Assembly (NCBI RefSeq): GCF_007829885.1
Contig: NZ_VIWW01000001.1
Span: 4,154,001-4,218,000, forward strand
Direction: 5' to 3'
DNA length: 64,000 nucleotides
From: Streptomyces brevispora
Lineage (GTDB): Bacteria; Actinomycetota; Actinomycetes; Streptomycetales; Streptomycetaceae
A model generated the notes under the pieces. The model saw only the letters and a program-made list of their open reading frames with translations, ran no database searches and was not told the origin of the DNA. Within the stretch, counting starts at the first letter, position 1. Each line of letters starts with the position of its first letter. This document shows, piece after piece, positions 50,905 through 62,637 of the stretch. The translations under genes and the position numbers were made by a program.

Positions 50905-53304
50905 ATGTCCCACGTCGGCGTCCCGCGCGGGACAGCCCGAAAGCGCCGCTCGCTCGCGCTCTTCACCACGGGTGTGCTCACGCTCCCCGTACTGGCCGGC
51001 TGCAGCTCGGGCAACGAGGAGGCCGCCGCCCCCGTCGTCCCGCAGGACGTCGCACCCGCGGCCCGCTCCCAGGTCACGGAGGGCGGCACGGTCAACTGGG
51101 CGATCGACGCGATGCCCGCCACCCTCAACGTCTTCCAGGCGGACGCGGACAGTGCCACCACCCGGATCACCGGCGCGCTCCTGCCGACCCTCTTCCCGCT
51201 GGACGTCAAGGGCCGGCCGCAGCTGAACCCGGACTACCTGGAGTCCGCGAAGGTGGTCGAGAACGAGCCGAGGCAGGTCGTGCTCTACCGGCTCAACCAG
51301 CAGGCCGTGTGGAGCGACGGCCGGGAGATCGGGGCACCGGACTTCGTCGCCCAGTGGCGCGCGCTGAGCGGCAAGGAGTCCTCGTTCTGGACCGCCCGCA
51401 ACGCCGGGTACGAGCGCATCGAGAAGATCGAGCGCGGCGCCGACGACCTGGAGGTCAAGGTCACCTTCGCCAAGCCGTACGCGGACTGGCGCTCCCTCTT
51501 CTCCCCGCTGTACCCGAAGCAGGTGACGGGCTCCCCGAACGCCTTCAACGACGGCGCGCGGTCCACGCTCAAGGCGACCGCGGGGCCGTTTCGGCTGAGC
51601 GGCGTGGACAAGGCGACGGGTTCCGTCACGCTGACCCGGAACCCGCGCTGGTGGGGCAGCCGGGCCAAGCTCGACTCGCTGGTCTTCAAGGCGGTCAAGC
51701 CGCAGGACCGCACCAAGGCGCTGACCGCCGGAAAGGTCGACATCGCCGACATCGACGCGGTTGCCGCCCACCGCATCGTCCAGGCCACCGGCAGCGGCGG
51801 GGCGCCGCCCGCCGAGGGCCCCGGCTCCGAGCTCACCCCGGCCGCGGCCCTGCGGTCCTGGGCGGTGGTGCACGGCTCCGACGCGGGAGCGGCCGCGAAG
51901 GCGCGGGCCGCCAGGGACGCGAAGGCCAGGGCCGCGACGGCGTACGCCACCGAGCAGAACGGTCTGCGCGGCTACGTCGTACGCAAGTCCCTGGAGCCCG
52001 CCTACACCCAGCTCGCCCTGAACGGTGAGACCGGACCGCTCGCCGACGACCGGGTACGCCGGGCAGTGGCCCGCGCGCTGGACCGCCAGGCACTCGTCGA
52101 CACCGTGCTCAAACCGCTCGGCCTGCCAGCCACCCCGCTCGGCAGCCATCTGGCCCTGGTCGGACAGCCCGGCTACAAGGACGGCAGTGGCGCCCTCGGC
52201 GGCCAGGACACCAAGGAGGCCCAGGCGCTGCTGGCCGACGCCGGCTGGACCCCGGAGGGCGCCCTCAAGAAGGAGGAGGGCACCAAGGCCGGCAGCGAGG
52301 GCGAGAAGCAGAAGGACGAGAAGAAGGCGGCGGACAAGCAGGCGGAGGACAAGAAGAAGGCGGAGGAACAGAAGAAGGCGGAGAGCAACAAGAAGGAGGG
52401 GGACAAGAAGGCCGACGACGGCAAGAACGACGGCAGGAACGACAGCGCCGCCCGTCACGAGCCCTCCCACGACGACGGCCTCTACATCGTCGGCGACGAC
52501 AACAAGCCCGGCGACGCCGAGGGCGCCGTCACCCACGTGCTCGCCCCGGCCCCCATCGCCGCCGTACAGAGCGCCGCCCTGCTGCGCCAGGCCGGACACC
52601 TGGGGGAGACGGGCACCTCCGAGGAGGCCACGGCCAGGATCACCGCCCAGGACCGGCAGCCCGGTGGCGCCGCCGGCGCCTACGCGCCGGCCGGCACCGC
52701 CGCCCCCGCCCAGGCCCCCGGCTCCGCCCGCGGCCCCCTCGGCAAGGACGGCAAGCCGCTGTCCCTGCGGTTCGTCCTGCCCTCCGGTCCGGGCTCGGAG
52801 TCGCTGCGCAGCGTCGGGGACAAGATCGCCGCGATGCTCGACACGATCGGGATCCGTACCGAGATCGTCAAGGTCTCCGACGAGAGCTACTTCCGGGACC
52901 ACGTCGCGTCCGGTGACTACGACCTGGCGCTGTACTCCTGGCCCGCGACCGCCTATCCGGCCACCGACGACCGCCCGATCTTCGCCAAGCCGGTGCCCGC
53001 GACCGACGGTTCGCTGCTCGTCGAGCAGAACTACACCCGCGTCGGCACGGACCACATCGACCAGCTCTTCGACCAGGCCGCCGGGGAGCTCGACGAGGGC
53101 TCGGCCAGGAACCTGATGAAGCAGGCGGACGCCCGGATCTGGGCCGCCGCAGGATCGATTCCTCTCTACCAGCGCCCGCAGCTCGTCGCGACCGACAAGA
53201 AGCTGGTGAACGTCGGCGCCTTCGGCTTCGGGGTACCCCACTACCAGGACATCGGTTTCAAGAAGCCGCAGGCGGCGGGAGCCCCGGCCGTTCCGAAGAA
53301 GTAG
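50905..53304 (+). CDS. Peptide-type ABC substrate-binding lipoprotein with charged insertion
   Basis: 799 residues; a lipoprotein (TLPVLAGCSSGNEEAA) of SBP family 5. VNWAIDAMPATLNVFQADAD, RNPRWWGSRAKLDSLVFKAV and RVRRAVARALDRQALVDTVL are family landmarks. It is much longer than typical DppA/OppA (about 540) because residues about 453-525 are a Lys/Glu/Asp-rich segment (EKQKDEKKAADKQAEDKKKA) and about 580-620 are Ala/Pro/Gly-rich. No permease genes are attached. ATG 50905 follows GGAGGT. It may act as a stand-alone peptide sensor or donor. Confidence 0.88.
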   Translation: MSHVGVPRGTARKRRSLALFTTGVLTLPVLAGCSSGNEEAAAPVVPQDVAPAARSQVTEGGTVNWAIDAMPATLNVFQADADSATTRITGALLPTLFPLDVKGRPQLNPDYLESAKVVENEPRQVVLYRLNQQAVWSDGREIGAPDFVAQWRALSGKESSFWTARNAGYERIEKIERGADDLEVKVTFAKPYADWRSLFSPLYPKQVTGSPNAFNDGARSTLKATAGPFRLSGVDKATGSVTLTRNPRWWGSRAKLDSLVFKAVKPQDRTKALTAGKVDIADIDAVAAHRIVQATGSGGAPPAEGPGSELTPAAALRSWAVVHGSDAGAAAKARAARDAKARAATAYATEQNGLRGYVVRKSLEPAYTQLALNGETGPLADDRVRRAVARALDRQALVDTVLKPLGLPATPLGSHLALVGQPGYKDGSGALGGQDTKEAQALLADAGWTPEGALKKEEGTKAGSEGEKQKDEKKAADKQAEDKKKAEEQKKAESNKKEGDKKADDGKNDGRNDSAARHEPSHDDGLYIVGDDNKPGDAEGAVTHVLAPAPIAAVQSAALLRQAGHLGETGTSEEATARITAQDRQPGGAAGAYAPAGTAAPAQAPGSARGPLGKDGKPLSLRFVLPSGPGSESLRSVGDKIAAMLDTIGIRTEIVKVSDESYFRDHVASGDYDLALYSWPATAYPATDDRPIFAKPVPATDGSLLVEQNYTRVGTDHIDQLFDQAAGELDEGSARNLMKQADARIWAAAGSIPLYQRPQLVATDKKLVNVGAFGFGVPHYQDIGFKKPQAAGAPAVPKK

Positions 53305-53410
53305 CAGGTCAGCGCAGGACCGGAAAGCTCAGAACTGGCTCAATTCCCTTGCTCGCTCGCCGGTCGGCGGGCAAGGCTGTGTGCACCCGCTGACCCGGGT
53401 AGCCGCTCAG

Positions 53411-53454
53411 CCTCCCGGCCTCCGGGGCCCCAACCCCGGAGGCCGGCCGGGAGG
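53411..53454 (+). terminator. Hairpin terminator after the large SBP gene
   Basis: CCTCCCGG and CCTCCGGGG at 53411-53427 pair with CCCCGGAGG and CCGGGAGG ending at 53454, with an internal bulge and a short loop. It lies about 107 bp after the stop. Confidence 0.65.
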
Positions 53455-53734
53455 CCCTGCTCCGCACCCGCCCCGGTGTCGGCCACGCAGTGAGCCGGAC
53501 TGCCGAGGGAGCCGGGATCCCCGACTGCGACGAGGGGCCTCCCGAAGGGGCGACGGCCGCCGCGCACGAGGCGGTCCGGCCGTTCTGCCGCCGCTCACAC
53601 TTGCCTGGGAAGCCGCAGGGGCGCCCGGCCCGTACCATGGGACTAGCCGTGGCGCGTCCGCCCGGCGGGCGTACGAGGACTCAAGACCGACTAAGACGCC
53701 TGAATCCCCGATCCGAGAGAAGCGCAAGCCACCC

Positions 53735-55606
<1,872 letters not shown>

Positions 55607-56341
55607 TCCACACCTGCCGGCGCTGAACCCTCGCGGTTCGGACGGCACGGCGCTCCGGCACCGGAAACGGCTCGGCGGCCCCGCCCGACAGGCGGGGCCG
55701 CCGAGCCGTTTCCGCATGTGTTCAAGGTCGTGCGCCGAACGTAGTGACTCCGGCTGCCGGAGTGCGCCATGCTGAGGGAAGGTCATCGCGTACCTCCCAC
55801 GTCGAACTTCCCGTTCGCTGCGGAGAGTTGCGCGGTGACCACCTCGTGTTCAGGGGCGTCCGCAGGTGGTCGGCGCACGCGGGAGCGCCGGGGCGGGGCG
55901 TTGTCCGGGCAGGGACCGGCCGCGCCGCTCGGCGGGACGCCGTCGGGGCCGCCGCGGGGCGGGACGGAGGCGAGGGCGGGTCGCTATCCGGTCAAGTTGC
56001 CGTCAACTCGTTTTCGCAGGCCATGTGTCCGGAAAGCGGTCACTACTCTCCGGGTGGTGCGTTAACAGTCCGTTTCGGGCGTGTCTGTCTGGAGTCATTT
56101 TGTCCGTATTTTGATCCACGCGGCCCGGGGATGTTGTCAAACCGAGACCCTTTAAGTGTGGTTTACAGCCCAGTCGTACTTAATAGTTGGCTCCATTGAG
56201 CTCGGGTCAATGGGTCACGCACTGTGGGGAGTGCCGACTCACGAGCACACTCAGGGCACTGAAACGATCACCGTCAGGGGTGTCGGTGTATCAATCCAGT
56301 GCCCTTCTTGTAGTCAAAAGTGGACTCATGAGGAGGAACCC
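55607..56341. other. 735-bp gap: terminator, then long leader of the opp operon
   Basis: After the typA terminator (55662-55714) no gene is seen. TTGTCA (56134-56139), 17 bp before TGTGGT (56157-56162), is a possible promoter, giving a leader of about 170 nt before ATG 56342. The leader contains short repeated words (CACTCAGGGCACTG, GTGTCGGTGTATC) but no known riboswitch fold that I recognise. Confidence 0.45.
55662..55714 (+). terminator. 24-bp perfect hairpin terminator of typA
   Basis: The arms 55662-55685 and 55691-55714 are exact complements around a 5-nt loop, 55 bp after the typA stop. Confidence 0.92.
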
Positions 56342-57982
56342 ATGCGTGGTGCCAAGAGCGCCAAGTGGGTCGCGGGAGCGGCCATCATCGCCCTGGCTGC
56401 GACTGCTTGTGGCGGCGGTAACGACGACGCCGACAAGGGCAAGAGCAGCGCCAAGGGTGCTGTCAACGCCGACGGCATCTTCTCCGTCGAGGTCGGTGAG
56501 CCGCAGAACCCGCTGCAGCCGGCCAACACGATGGAGTCGAACGGCAGCATCGTCACCGACGCGATCTTCTCGCAGCTGGTCGACTACGACCCGTCCGGCA
56601 AGCTCCAGATGATCAACGCCGAGTCCGTCGAGACCTCGGACAGCAAGCTCTGGACGGTCAAGCTCAAGAAGGACTGGAAGTTCCACGACGGGACCCCGGT
56701 CACCGCCGAGTCCTACATCAAGGCGTGGAACTGGGCCGCCAACGTCAAGAACAACCAGACCAACGCGTCCTGGTTCGGCGACATCAAGGGCTTCGAGGAC
56801 GTCCACCCCGCGGACGCCAAGGCCAAGCCCAAGGGCGACGCCATGTCCGGTCTGAAGAAGGTGGACGACTACACGTTCACCATCGAGCTCAACGCCCCGC
56901 TCCCGTACTTCTCGTACAAGCTCGGCTACACGGTCTTCTCCCCGCTGCCCGAGTCCTTCTACGCGGACCCGAAGGCCGCCGGCGAGAAGCCGGTCGGCAA
57001 CGGCGCGTACAAGTTCGTCAGCTGGGACCACAAGAAGCAGATCAAGGTCGTCCGCAACGACGACTACAAGGGTTCCGACAAGGCGAAGAACGGTGGTGTG
57101 GTCTTCAAGAACTACACCACCCTCGAGACCGCCTACGAGGACCTGAAGTCCGGCAACGTCGACGTGCTGCGCCAGATCGCGCCGAAGGACCTCCCGGTCT
57201 ACCGGTCCGACCTCGGCGACCGTGCCGTGGACAAGGCGTACTCCGCGATCCAGACCATCGGTGTCGCGATGTACACCAAGCAGTGGAAGAACACCGACCC
57301 GAAGGTCCTTCAGGGCCTGTCGATGGCGATCGACCGCGACACCATCACCAAGACGGTGCTGCAGGGCACCCGCGAGCCGGCCACGGGCTGGGTCGCCCAG
57401 GGTGTTCTCGGCTACCAGAAGGACGTCGCCGGAGACGTCACCAAGTACGACCCGGCGAAGGCCAAGGCTCTCATCAAGGAGGGCGGCGGTGTTCCGGGTA
57501 ACAAGATCTTCATCCAGTACAACGCCGACGGCGGCCACAAGGAATGGGTCGAGGCTGTCTGCAACAGCATCACCCAGGCCACCGGCGTCGCGTGCGCCGG
57601 CGACTCGAAGGCCGACTTCCAGGCAGACCTGAACGCCCGTGACGCCAAGCAGGTCAAGTCCTTCTACCGCAGTGGCTGGGTGCTCGACTACCCGGTGAAC
57701 GCGAACTTCATCAGCGACCTGTTCCGTACGGGTGCGGCCGGTAACAACGGCTTCTTCTCCAACAAGGCGCTCGACGCGAAGATCAAGGCCGCGGACTCCG
57801 CTGCCTCGCTCGACGAGTCGGTCAAGGGGTACCAGCAGATCGAGAAGGAGCTGGTCAACTACATGCCGACCATTCCGCTCTGGTACTACAAGGTCAACGC
57901 CGGTTACTCGGAGAAGGTCCAGAACGTGGACTACGCGCAGGACGGCGACCCGATCCTGACCCAGATCGAAGTCAAGAAGTAA
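56342..57982 (+). CDS. Oligopeptide-binding lipoprotein (OppA/DppA type)
   Basis: 546 residues, lipobox LAATACGGGNDD after MRGAKSAKWVAGAAIIALAA. SBP family 5 marks: FSVEVGEPQNPLQPANTMES, WKFHDGTPVTAESYIKAWNW, GNGAYKFVSWDHKKQIKVVR and LQGLSMAIDRDTITKTVLQG. It delivers peptides to the permeases encoded directly downstream. ATG 56342 follows AGGAGGAA. The 167-bp gap to the first permease gene contains a loose C/G-rich hairpin that may attenuate, giving more SBP than permease. Confidence 0.93.
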   Translation: MRGAKSAKWVAGAAIIALAATACGGGNDDADKGKSSAKGAVNADGIFSVEVGEPQNPLQPANTMESNGSIVTDAIFSQLVDYDPSGKLQMINAESVETSDSKLWTVKLKKDWKFHDGTPVTAESYIKAWNWAANVKNNQTNASWFGDIKGFEDVHPADAKAKPKGDAMSGLKKVDDYTFTIELNAPLPYFSYKLGYTVFSPLPESFYADPKAAGEKPVGNGAYKFVSWDHKKQIKVVRNDDYKGSDKAKNGGVVFKNYTTLETAYEDLKSGNVDVLRQIAPKDLPVYRSDLGDRAVDKAYSAIQTIGVAMYTKQWKNTDPKVLQGLSMAIDRDTITKTVLQGTREPATGWVAQGVLGYQKDVAGDVTKYDPAKAKALIKEGGGVPGNKIFIQYNADGGHKEWVEAVCNSITQATGVACAGDSKADFQADLNARDAKQVKSFYRSGWVLDYPVNANFISDLFRTGAAGNNGFFSNKALDAKIKAADSAASLDESVKGYQQIEKELVNYMPTIPLWYYKVNAGYSEKVQNVDYAQDGDPILTQIEVKK

Positions 57983-58149
57983 CCACACCTACGTAGTCCG
58001 CGCGCAGGCGCGGGACCGGCACTGAAGGACGGTCCGCACTGCCCGCACGCAGTGGCCGGGGGGCCCTTCCACGCAGCCGACGACCCACAGGGGGAGTCGG
58101 TGCGGGGGAGGGCCCGTCGCCTGCCGCCTGCCTATTACATGGAGGCATG

Positions 58150-59082
58150 ATGGGGCGCTATGTCGCACGACGACTGCTCCAGATGATCCCGGTCTTCCTC
58201 GGGACAACCCTGCTGATCTTCCTGATGGTCTACACGCTGCCCGGCGATCCCGTGCGCGGGCTCTTCGGAGACAAGGGTGTCGACCCCGCGACGCTGGCGA
58301 GACTTCGCCACGAGCACGGGCTCGATCAGCCGATCCTGCAGCAGTACTGGAATTACATGACAGGCATCGTCCTGCATTTTGATTTCGGTAACCAGATAGC
58401 GAGCGGGCGTCCCGTCACGGACGTCCTCGGCGAAGCGTTCCCCGTCACCCTCCGGCTGGCCGGCATGGCGTTCGCCATCGAGATCGTCGTGGGCATCGGC
58501 CTCGGGACGTTCGCTGGTCTGCGCGCCGGCCGGCTCACCGACAACGTGGTCCTGGTCTTCACCCTGCTGATCATCTCGATCCCGGTGTTCGTCCTCGGCT
58601 TCATCATCAAGACGGTGTTCGCCTTCCAGCTCGGCTGGATCTCACCGAACGTGTCCAACGATGCGAAATGGGGCGAACTGCTGGCGCCCGCCATCGTGCT
58701 GGGCTCGCTCTCACTCGCCTACGTGGCGCGGCTCACGCGTACGACGATGGCCGAGAACCTGCGCTCGGACTACATGCGCACCGCGATCGCCAAGGGGCTT
58801 CCCAAGCGGCGCATCGTCGGCGTGCACCTGATGCGCAACTCGCTGATCCCCGTCATCACCTTCCTCGGCACGGACCTGGGCGCCCTGATGGGCGGCGCGG
58901 TCGTCACCGAGGGCCTGTTCAACGTCAAGGGCATTGGTGGAACGATCTACGAGTCCATCGTCAAGCGTGAAGGCACGACACTTGTCGGCCTCGTCACCAT
59001 CTTGGTGCTCGTCTACCTCCTCATGAGCCTTATCGTCGACCTGCTGTACGCGGTCCTGGACCCGAGGATCCGTTATGCCTGA
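58150..59082 (+). CDS. Peptide ABC importer permease (DppB/OppB)
   Basis: 310 residues, six helices: MGRYVARRLLQMIPVFLGTT is the typical N-terminus, LTRTTMAENLRSDYMRTAIA followed by KGLPKRRIVGVHLMRNSLIP is the EAA-type coupling region. ATG 58150 is preferred to ATG 58147 because GGAGG (58141-58145) is almost in contact with the latter. The stop overlaps the next permease start by 8 nt. Confidence 0.93.
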   Translation: MGRYVARRLLQMIPVFLGTTLLIFLMVYTLPGDPVRGLFGDKGVDPATLARLRHEHGLDQPILQQYWNYMTGIVLHFDFGNQIASGRPVTDVLGEAFPVTLRLAGMAFAIEIVVGIGLGTFAGLRAGRLTDNVVLVFTLLIISIPVFVLGFIIKTVFAFQLGWISPNVSNDAKWGELLAPAIVLGSLSLAYVARLTRTTMAENLRSDYMRTAIAKGLPKRRIVGVHLMRNSLIPVITFLGTDLGALMGGAVVTEGLFNVKGIGGTIYESIVKREGTTLVGLVTILVLVYLLMSLIVDLLYAVLDPRIRYA

Positions 59083-60025
59083 CGTGACCAAGACCGCACC
59101 CGCTCCCGAGGACGCCAAGGTGCCCCTCGCGGACCCGTCGGCGACCGTGAAGGCCGAGAAGGCCCGCAGCCTCTGGGGCGACGCCTGGCAGGACCTGCGT
59201 TCCAACTGGTACTTCATCATCTCGTCGGTGCTGATCGTCATCCTGATCGTGATGGCCATCTTCCCCGGCCTGTTCACCAGTGCTTCGCCGACCTCCGCCG
59301 ACCTGGTGCACCACTACCTGGGCAAGCCGGAACTGGGCAAGATCGGCTCCGAGGGCTGGCTCGGCTACGACGGCCAGGGCCACAGTGTCTACGCGCGTGT
59401 CATCTACGGCACCCGCGCGTCGGTCACCGTGGGCATCTGCGTCACGCTCCTGGTGACCCTGTTCGGCGGACTGATCGGCATGCTCGCCGGTTACTTCGGC
59501 GGCTGGGTCGACGCACTGCTCTCCGGCTTCTTCACCAACGTCTTCCTCGGCATCCCCTTCCTGCTGGGTGCCATGGTCGTCCTCCAGGCGTTCACCGACC
59601 GGACGATCTGGGTGGTCATCTTCGCCCTGGCGTTCCTCGGCTGGACCCAGATCGCGCGAGTCATGCGTGGCGCGGTGATCGTGATCAAGCAGTCGGACTA
59701 CGTCCAGGCCGCCAGAGCACTCGGGGCGGGCACCGGCCGGATCCTCTTCCGGCACATCCTGCCGAACGCCATGGCCCCCGTGATCGTGGTCGCCACCATC
59801 TCGCTCGGTGTCTACATCTCGGCCGAGGCGACCCTGTCCTACCTGGGTCTCGGTCTGGCCTCGCCGACCATCTCCTGGGGCATGGACATCTCCGGTGGCT
59901 CCGCCTCAATCCGAGTCGCGCAGCACATCCTGCTGTACCCGTCGATCATGCTCAGCATCACCGTTCTGGCGTTCATCATGCTCGGCGAAGCCGTCCGTAA
60001 CGCCCTCGATCCCAAGTCGCGATAA
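59075..60025 (+). CDS. Peptide ABC importer permease (DppC/OppC)
   Basis: 316 residues: a charged N-terminus, the OppC_N helix (NWYFIISSVLIVILIVMAIF), and the permease core with YVQAARALGAGTGRILFRHI then LPNAMAPVIVVATISLGVYI and LSYLGLGLASPTISWGMDIS. It forms the channel with the DppB-like subunit; translationally coupled by the 8-nt overlap. Confidence 0.93.
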   Translation: MPDVTKTAPAPEDAKVPLADPSATVKAEKARSLWGDAWQDLRSNWYFIISSVLIVILIVMAIFPGLFTSASPTSADLVHHYLGKPELGKIGSEGWLGYDGQGHSVYARVIYGTRASVTVGICVTLLVTLFGGLIGMLAGYFGGWVDALLSGFFTNVFLGIPFLLGAMVVLQAFTDRTIWVVIFALAFLGWTQIARVMRGAVIVIKQSDYVQAARALGAGTGRILFRHILPNAMAPVIVVATISLGVYISAEATLSYLGLGLASPTISWGMDISGGSASIRVAQHILLYPSIMLSITVLAFIMLGEAVRNALDPKSR

Positions 60026-60036
60026 GGAGGGCGAAC

Positions 60037-61095
60037 GTGACCACCATCGACAAGACGGCCGAAGTCCCGTCCCCGCGCTCGGGTGACGACCACGTCGGCC
60101 CGCTGCTCGAAGTCCGTGACCTGCACGTGGAGTTCCACACCCGCGACGGTGTGGCCAAGGCGGTCAACGGTGTCAACTACAGCGTGAACGCCGGTGAGAC
60201 CCTCGCCGTCCTCGGTGAGTCCGGCTCCGGGAAGTCCGTGACGGCGCAGGCCATCATGGGCATCCTCGACATGCCGCCGGGCAAGATCCCGCAGGGCGAG
60301 ATCCTCTTCCGCGGCCAGGACATGCTCAAGATGTCCAAGGAGGAGCGCAGGCAGATCCGCGGTCAGAAGATCGCCATGATCTTCCAGGACGCGCTCTCCT
60401 CACTGAACCCGGTTCTCACCGTCGGCTACCAGCTCGGCGAGATGTTCCAGGTCCACCAGGGTCTGTCCAAGAAGGAAGCCAGGACCAAGGCCATCGAGCT
60501 GATGGACCAGGTCAAGATCCCTGCCGCCGCGGCCCGGGTGGGCGACTACCCGCACCAGTTCTCCGGCGGTATGCGCCAGCGCATCATGATCGCCATGGCG
60601 CTGGCCCTGGAACCGGACCTGATCATCGCGGACGAGCCGACCACCGCGCTCGACGTGACCGTCCAGGCCCAGGTGATGGACCTGCTCGCGGAGCTCCAGC
60701 GCGAGTACAACATGGGCCTGATCCTGATCACGCACGACCTCGGTGTCGTCGCGGACGTCGCCGACAAGATCGCCGTGATGTACGCCGGCCGGATCGTCGA
60801 GACCTCACCGGTCCACGAGATCTACAAGCGCCCGGCGCACCCCTACACCAAGGGGCTGCTGGCGTCGATCCCGCGCCTGGACCAGAAGGGCCAGGAACTC
60901 TTCGCGATCAAGGGCCTGCCGCCCAACCTGCTCCACGTGCCGTCGGGTTGTGCCTTCAACCCGCGCTGCACGATGGCGCAGGACATCTGCCGTACGGACA
61001 TCCCGGCCCTGCGCCCGGTGACCGAGCAGGACGGTACCGAGCTGGTCGGACGCGGCAGCGCCTGCCACTTCTGGAAGGAGACGATCCATGGCTGA
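60037..61095 (+). CDS. Peptide ABC importer ATPase (OppD/DppD)
   Basis: 352 residues. Walker A GESGSGKSVTAQAIMG, signature FSGGMRQRIMIAMALA, Walker B LIIADEPTTALDVTVQ, H-loop LILITHDLGVVADVAD, and the oligopeptide-transporter C-terminal extension with cysteines (PSGCAFNPRCTMAQDICR ... CHFW) that can hold an iron-sulfur cluster. GTG 60037 follows AAGGAGGG. Overlaps oppF by 8 nt. Confidence 0.95.
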   Translation: MTTIDKTAEVPSPRSGDDHVGPLLEVRDLHVEFHTRDGVAKAVNGVNYSVNAGETLAVLGESGSGKSVTAQAIMGILDMPPGKIPQGEILFRGQDMLKMSKEERRQIRGQKIAMIFQDALSSLNPVLTVGYQLGEMFQVHQGLSKKEARTKAIELMDQVKIPAAAARVGDYPHQFSGGMRQRIMIAMALALEPDLIIADEPTTALDVTVQAQVMDLLAELQREYNMGLILITHDLGVVADVADKIAVMYAGRIVETSPVHEIYKRPAHPYTKGLLASIPRLDQKGQELFAIKGLPPNLLHVPSGCAFNPRCTMAQDICRTDIPALRPVTEQDGTELVGRGSACHFWKETIHG

Positions 61096-62236
61096 CATCA
61101 AGAAGGAGCCCGTGGACGCCACCCCGAACGTCACCGAAGTGGAGACGGTCGACGCGGCCACCGAGGCGGAGGCCGTGGCCGCCATTGACGCGCCGGTGGC
61201 GCAGGGGGAGCCCATCCTCCAGGTGCGCAACCTGGTCAAGCACTTCCCGCTGACCCAGGGCATCCTGTTCAAGAAGCAGGTCGGCGCGGTCAAGGCCGTG
61301 GACGGGATCTCGTTCGATCTCTACGCGGGCGAGACGCTCGGCATCGTCGGCGAGTCCGGCTGTGGCAAGTCCACCGTCGCCAAGCTGCTGATGACGCTGG
61401 AGCAGGCCACCGCGGGCGAGGTCTTCTTCAAGGGCCAGGACATCACCAAGCTGTCCGGCCGCGCGCTGAAGGCCGTCCGCCGCAACATCCAGATGGTGTT
61501 CCAGGACCCGTACACCTCGCTGAACCCGCGTATGACGGTCGGCGACATCATCGGGGAGCCGTACGAGATCCACCCCGAGGTTGCCCCGAAGGGTGATCGC
61601 CGGCGCAAGGTCCAGGAGCTCCTGGACGTCGTCGGTCTCAACCCGGAGTACATCAACCGGTACCCGCACCAGTTCTCCGGCGGTCAGCGCCAGCGCATCG
61701 GCATCGCCCGCGGCCTCGCGCTCAACCCGGAGATCATCATCTGCGACGAGCCGGTCTCCGCGCTCGACGTGTCGGTGCAGGCGCAGGTCATCAACCTGAT
61801 GGAGAAGCTCCAGGACGAGTTCAACCTCTCCTACCTCTTCATCGCGCACGACCTGTCGATCGTCCGGCACATCTCCGACCGGGTCGGCGTCATGTACCTC
61901 GGCAAGATGGCCGAGATCGGTACGGACACGCAGATCTACGACCACCCGACGCACCCCTACACCCAGGCGCTGCTGTCGGCGGTCCCGGTCCCGGACCCGG
62001 AGGCCCGTGAGGGCCGCGAGCGGATCATCCTCTCCGGCGACGTGCCGTCCCCGGCCAACCCGCCGTCGGGCTGCCGCTTCCGCACCCGCTGCTGGAAGGC
62101 TGAGGCCAAGTGCGCCGAGGAGATGCCGCTGCTGGCCATCCCCGAGCGCTTCAAGACCTCGACGACGCCGGCCGCGCACGAGTCGGCCTGCCACTTCGCG
62201 GAGGAGAAGGACGTGGTCGGCGCGGCGGCCTCGTAA
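61088..62236 (+). CDS. Peptide ABC importer ATPase (OppF/DppF)
   Basis: 382 residues. Walker A GESGCGKSTVAKLLMT, signature FSGGQRQRIGIARGLA, Walker B IIICDEPVSALDVSVQ, H-loop LFIAHDLSIVRHISDR, C-terminal PPSGCRFRTRCWKAEAKC ... CHFAEE. The first 35 residues are an acidic extension absent from many OppF proteins. It is the last gene before the terminator at 62267. Confidence 0.95.
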   Translation: MADIKKEPVDATPNVTEVETVDAATEAEAVAAIDAPVAQGEPILQVRNLVKHFPLTQGILFKKQVGAVKAVDGISFDLYAGETLGIVGESGCGKSTVAKLLMTLEQATAGEVFFKGQDITKLSGRALKAVRRNIQMVFQDPYTSLNPRMTVGDIIGEPYEIHPEVAPKGDRRRKVQELLDVVGLNPEYINRYPHQFSGGQRQRIGIARGLALNPEIIICDEPVSALDVSVQAQVINLMEKLQDEFNLSYLFIAHDLSIVRHISDRVGVMYLGKMAEIGTDTQIYDHPTHPYTQALLSAVPVPDPEAREGRERIILSGDVPSPANPPSGCRFRTRCWKAEAKCAEEMPLLAIPERFKTSTTPAAHESACHFAEEKDVVGAAAS

Positions 62237-62266
62237 CCGTCGCCCCACCGCCCGCCAGGGCAACGG

Positions 62267-62300
62267 AAGGCGCCCGGAACCGATCGGTTCCGGGCGCCTT
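62267..62300 (+). terminator. 34-bp perfect palindrome terminator of the opp operon
   Basis: The arms 62267-62283 and 62284-62300 are exact complements with centre CCGATCGG, 31 bp after the oppF stop, so the following SBP gene is a separate unit. Confidence 0.9.
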
Positions 62301-62637
62301 TCCGCGTTCCCGGGAGCTGGGCGTGCAGCGACGTTCTTGTGGACACGGCCGTCGGGAGGCTCGGGTCGACGGCCGACCCGCTCGGTTCCCCCGGGCGGGG
62401 GTGTCGGCCTCCGGCCTTCGGGTTCTCGACGGCCTTGTCGAGGGTCGGATGTTTCCGGTGCATCCGGTGATCGTGTCCGATCGCTGATGTGTCCTTCTCG
62501 CTGTCCGGGGCGCTCTGCCGTGCGTTCTGCCCTTCGGGTGGTGGGTTGATGCATTTGGTCGCAGCGCGAGTGCACTGATCCTCTTATGGGGTGATATTTG
62601 ACTTCACGTAAGGCAGAGCACTATGAGGAGGCACTCC
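62301..62637. other. 337-bp gap before the second SBP gene
   Basis: Contains a GGGTCG/CGACCC inverted repeat near 62364 and a less GC-rich promoter-like stretch 62545-62625 (TTGATGCATTTGG, GGTGATATTTGACTTCACG). No gene is seen; the exact promoter is unclear. Confidence 0.45.
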
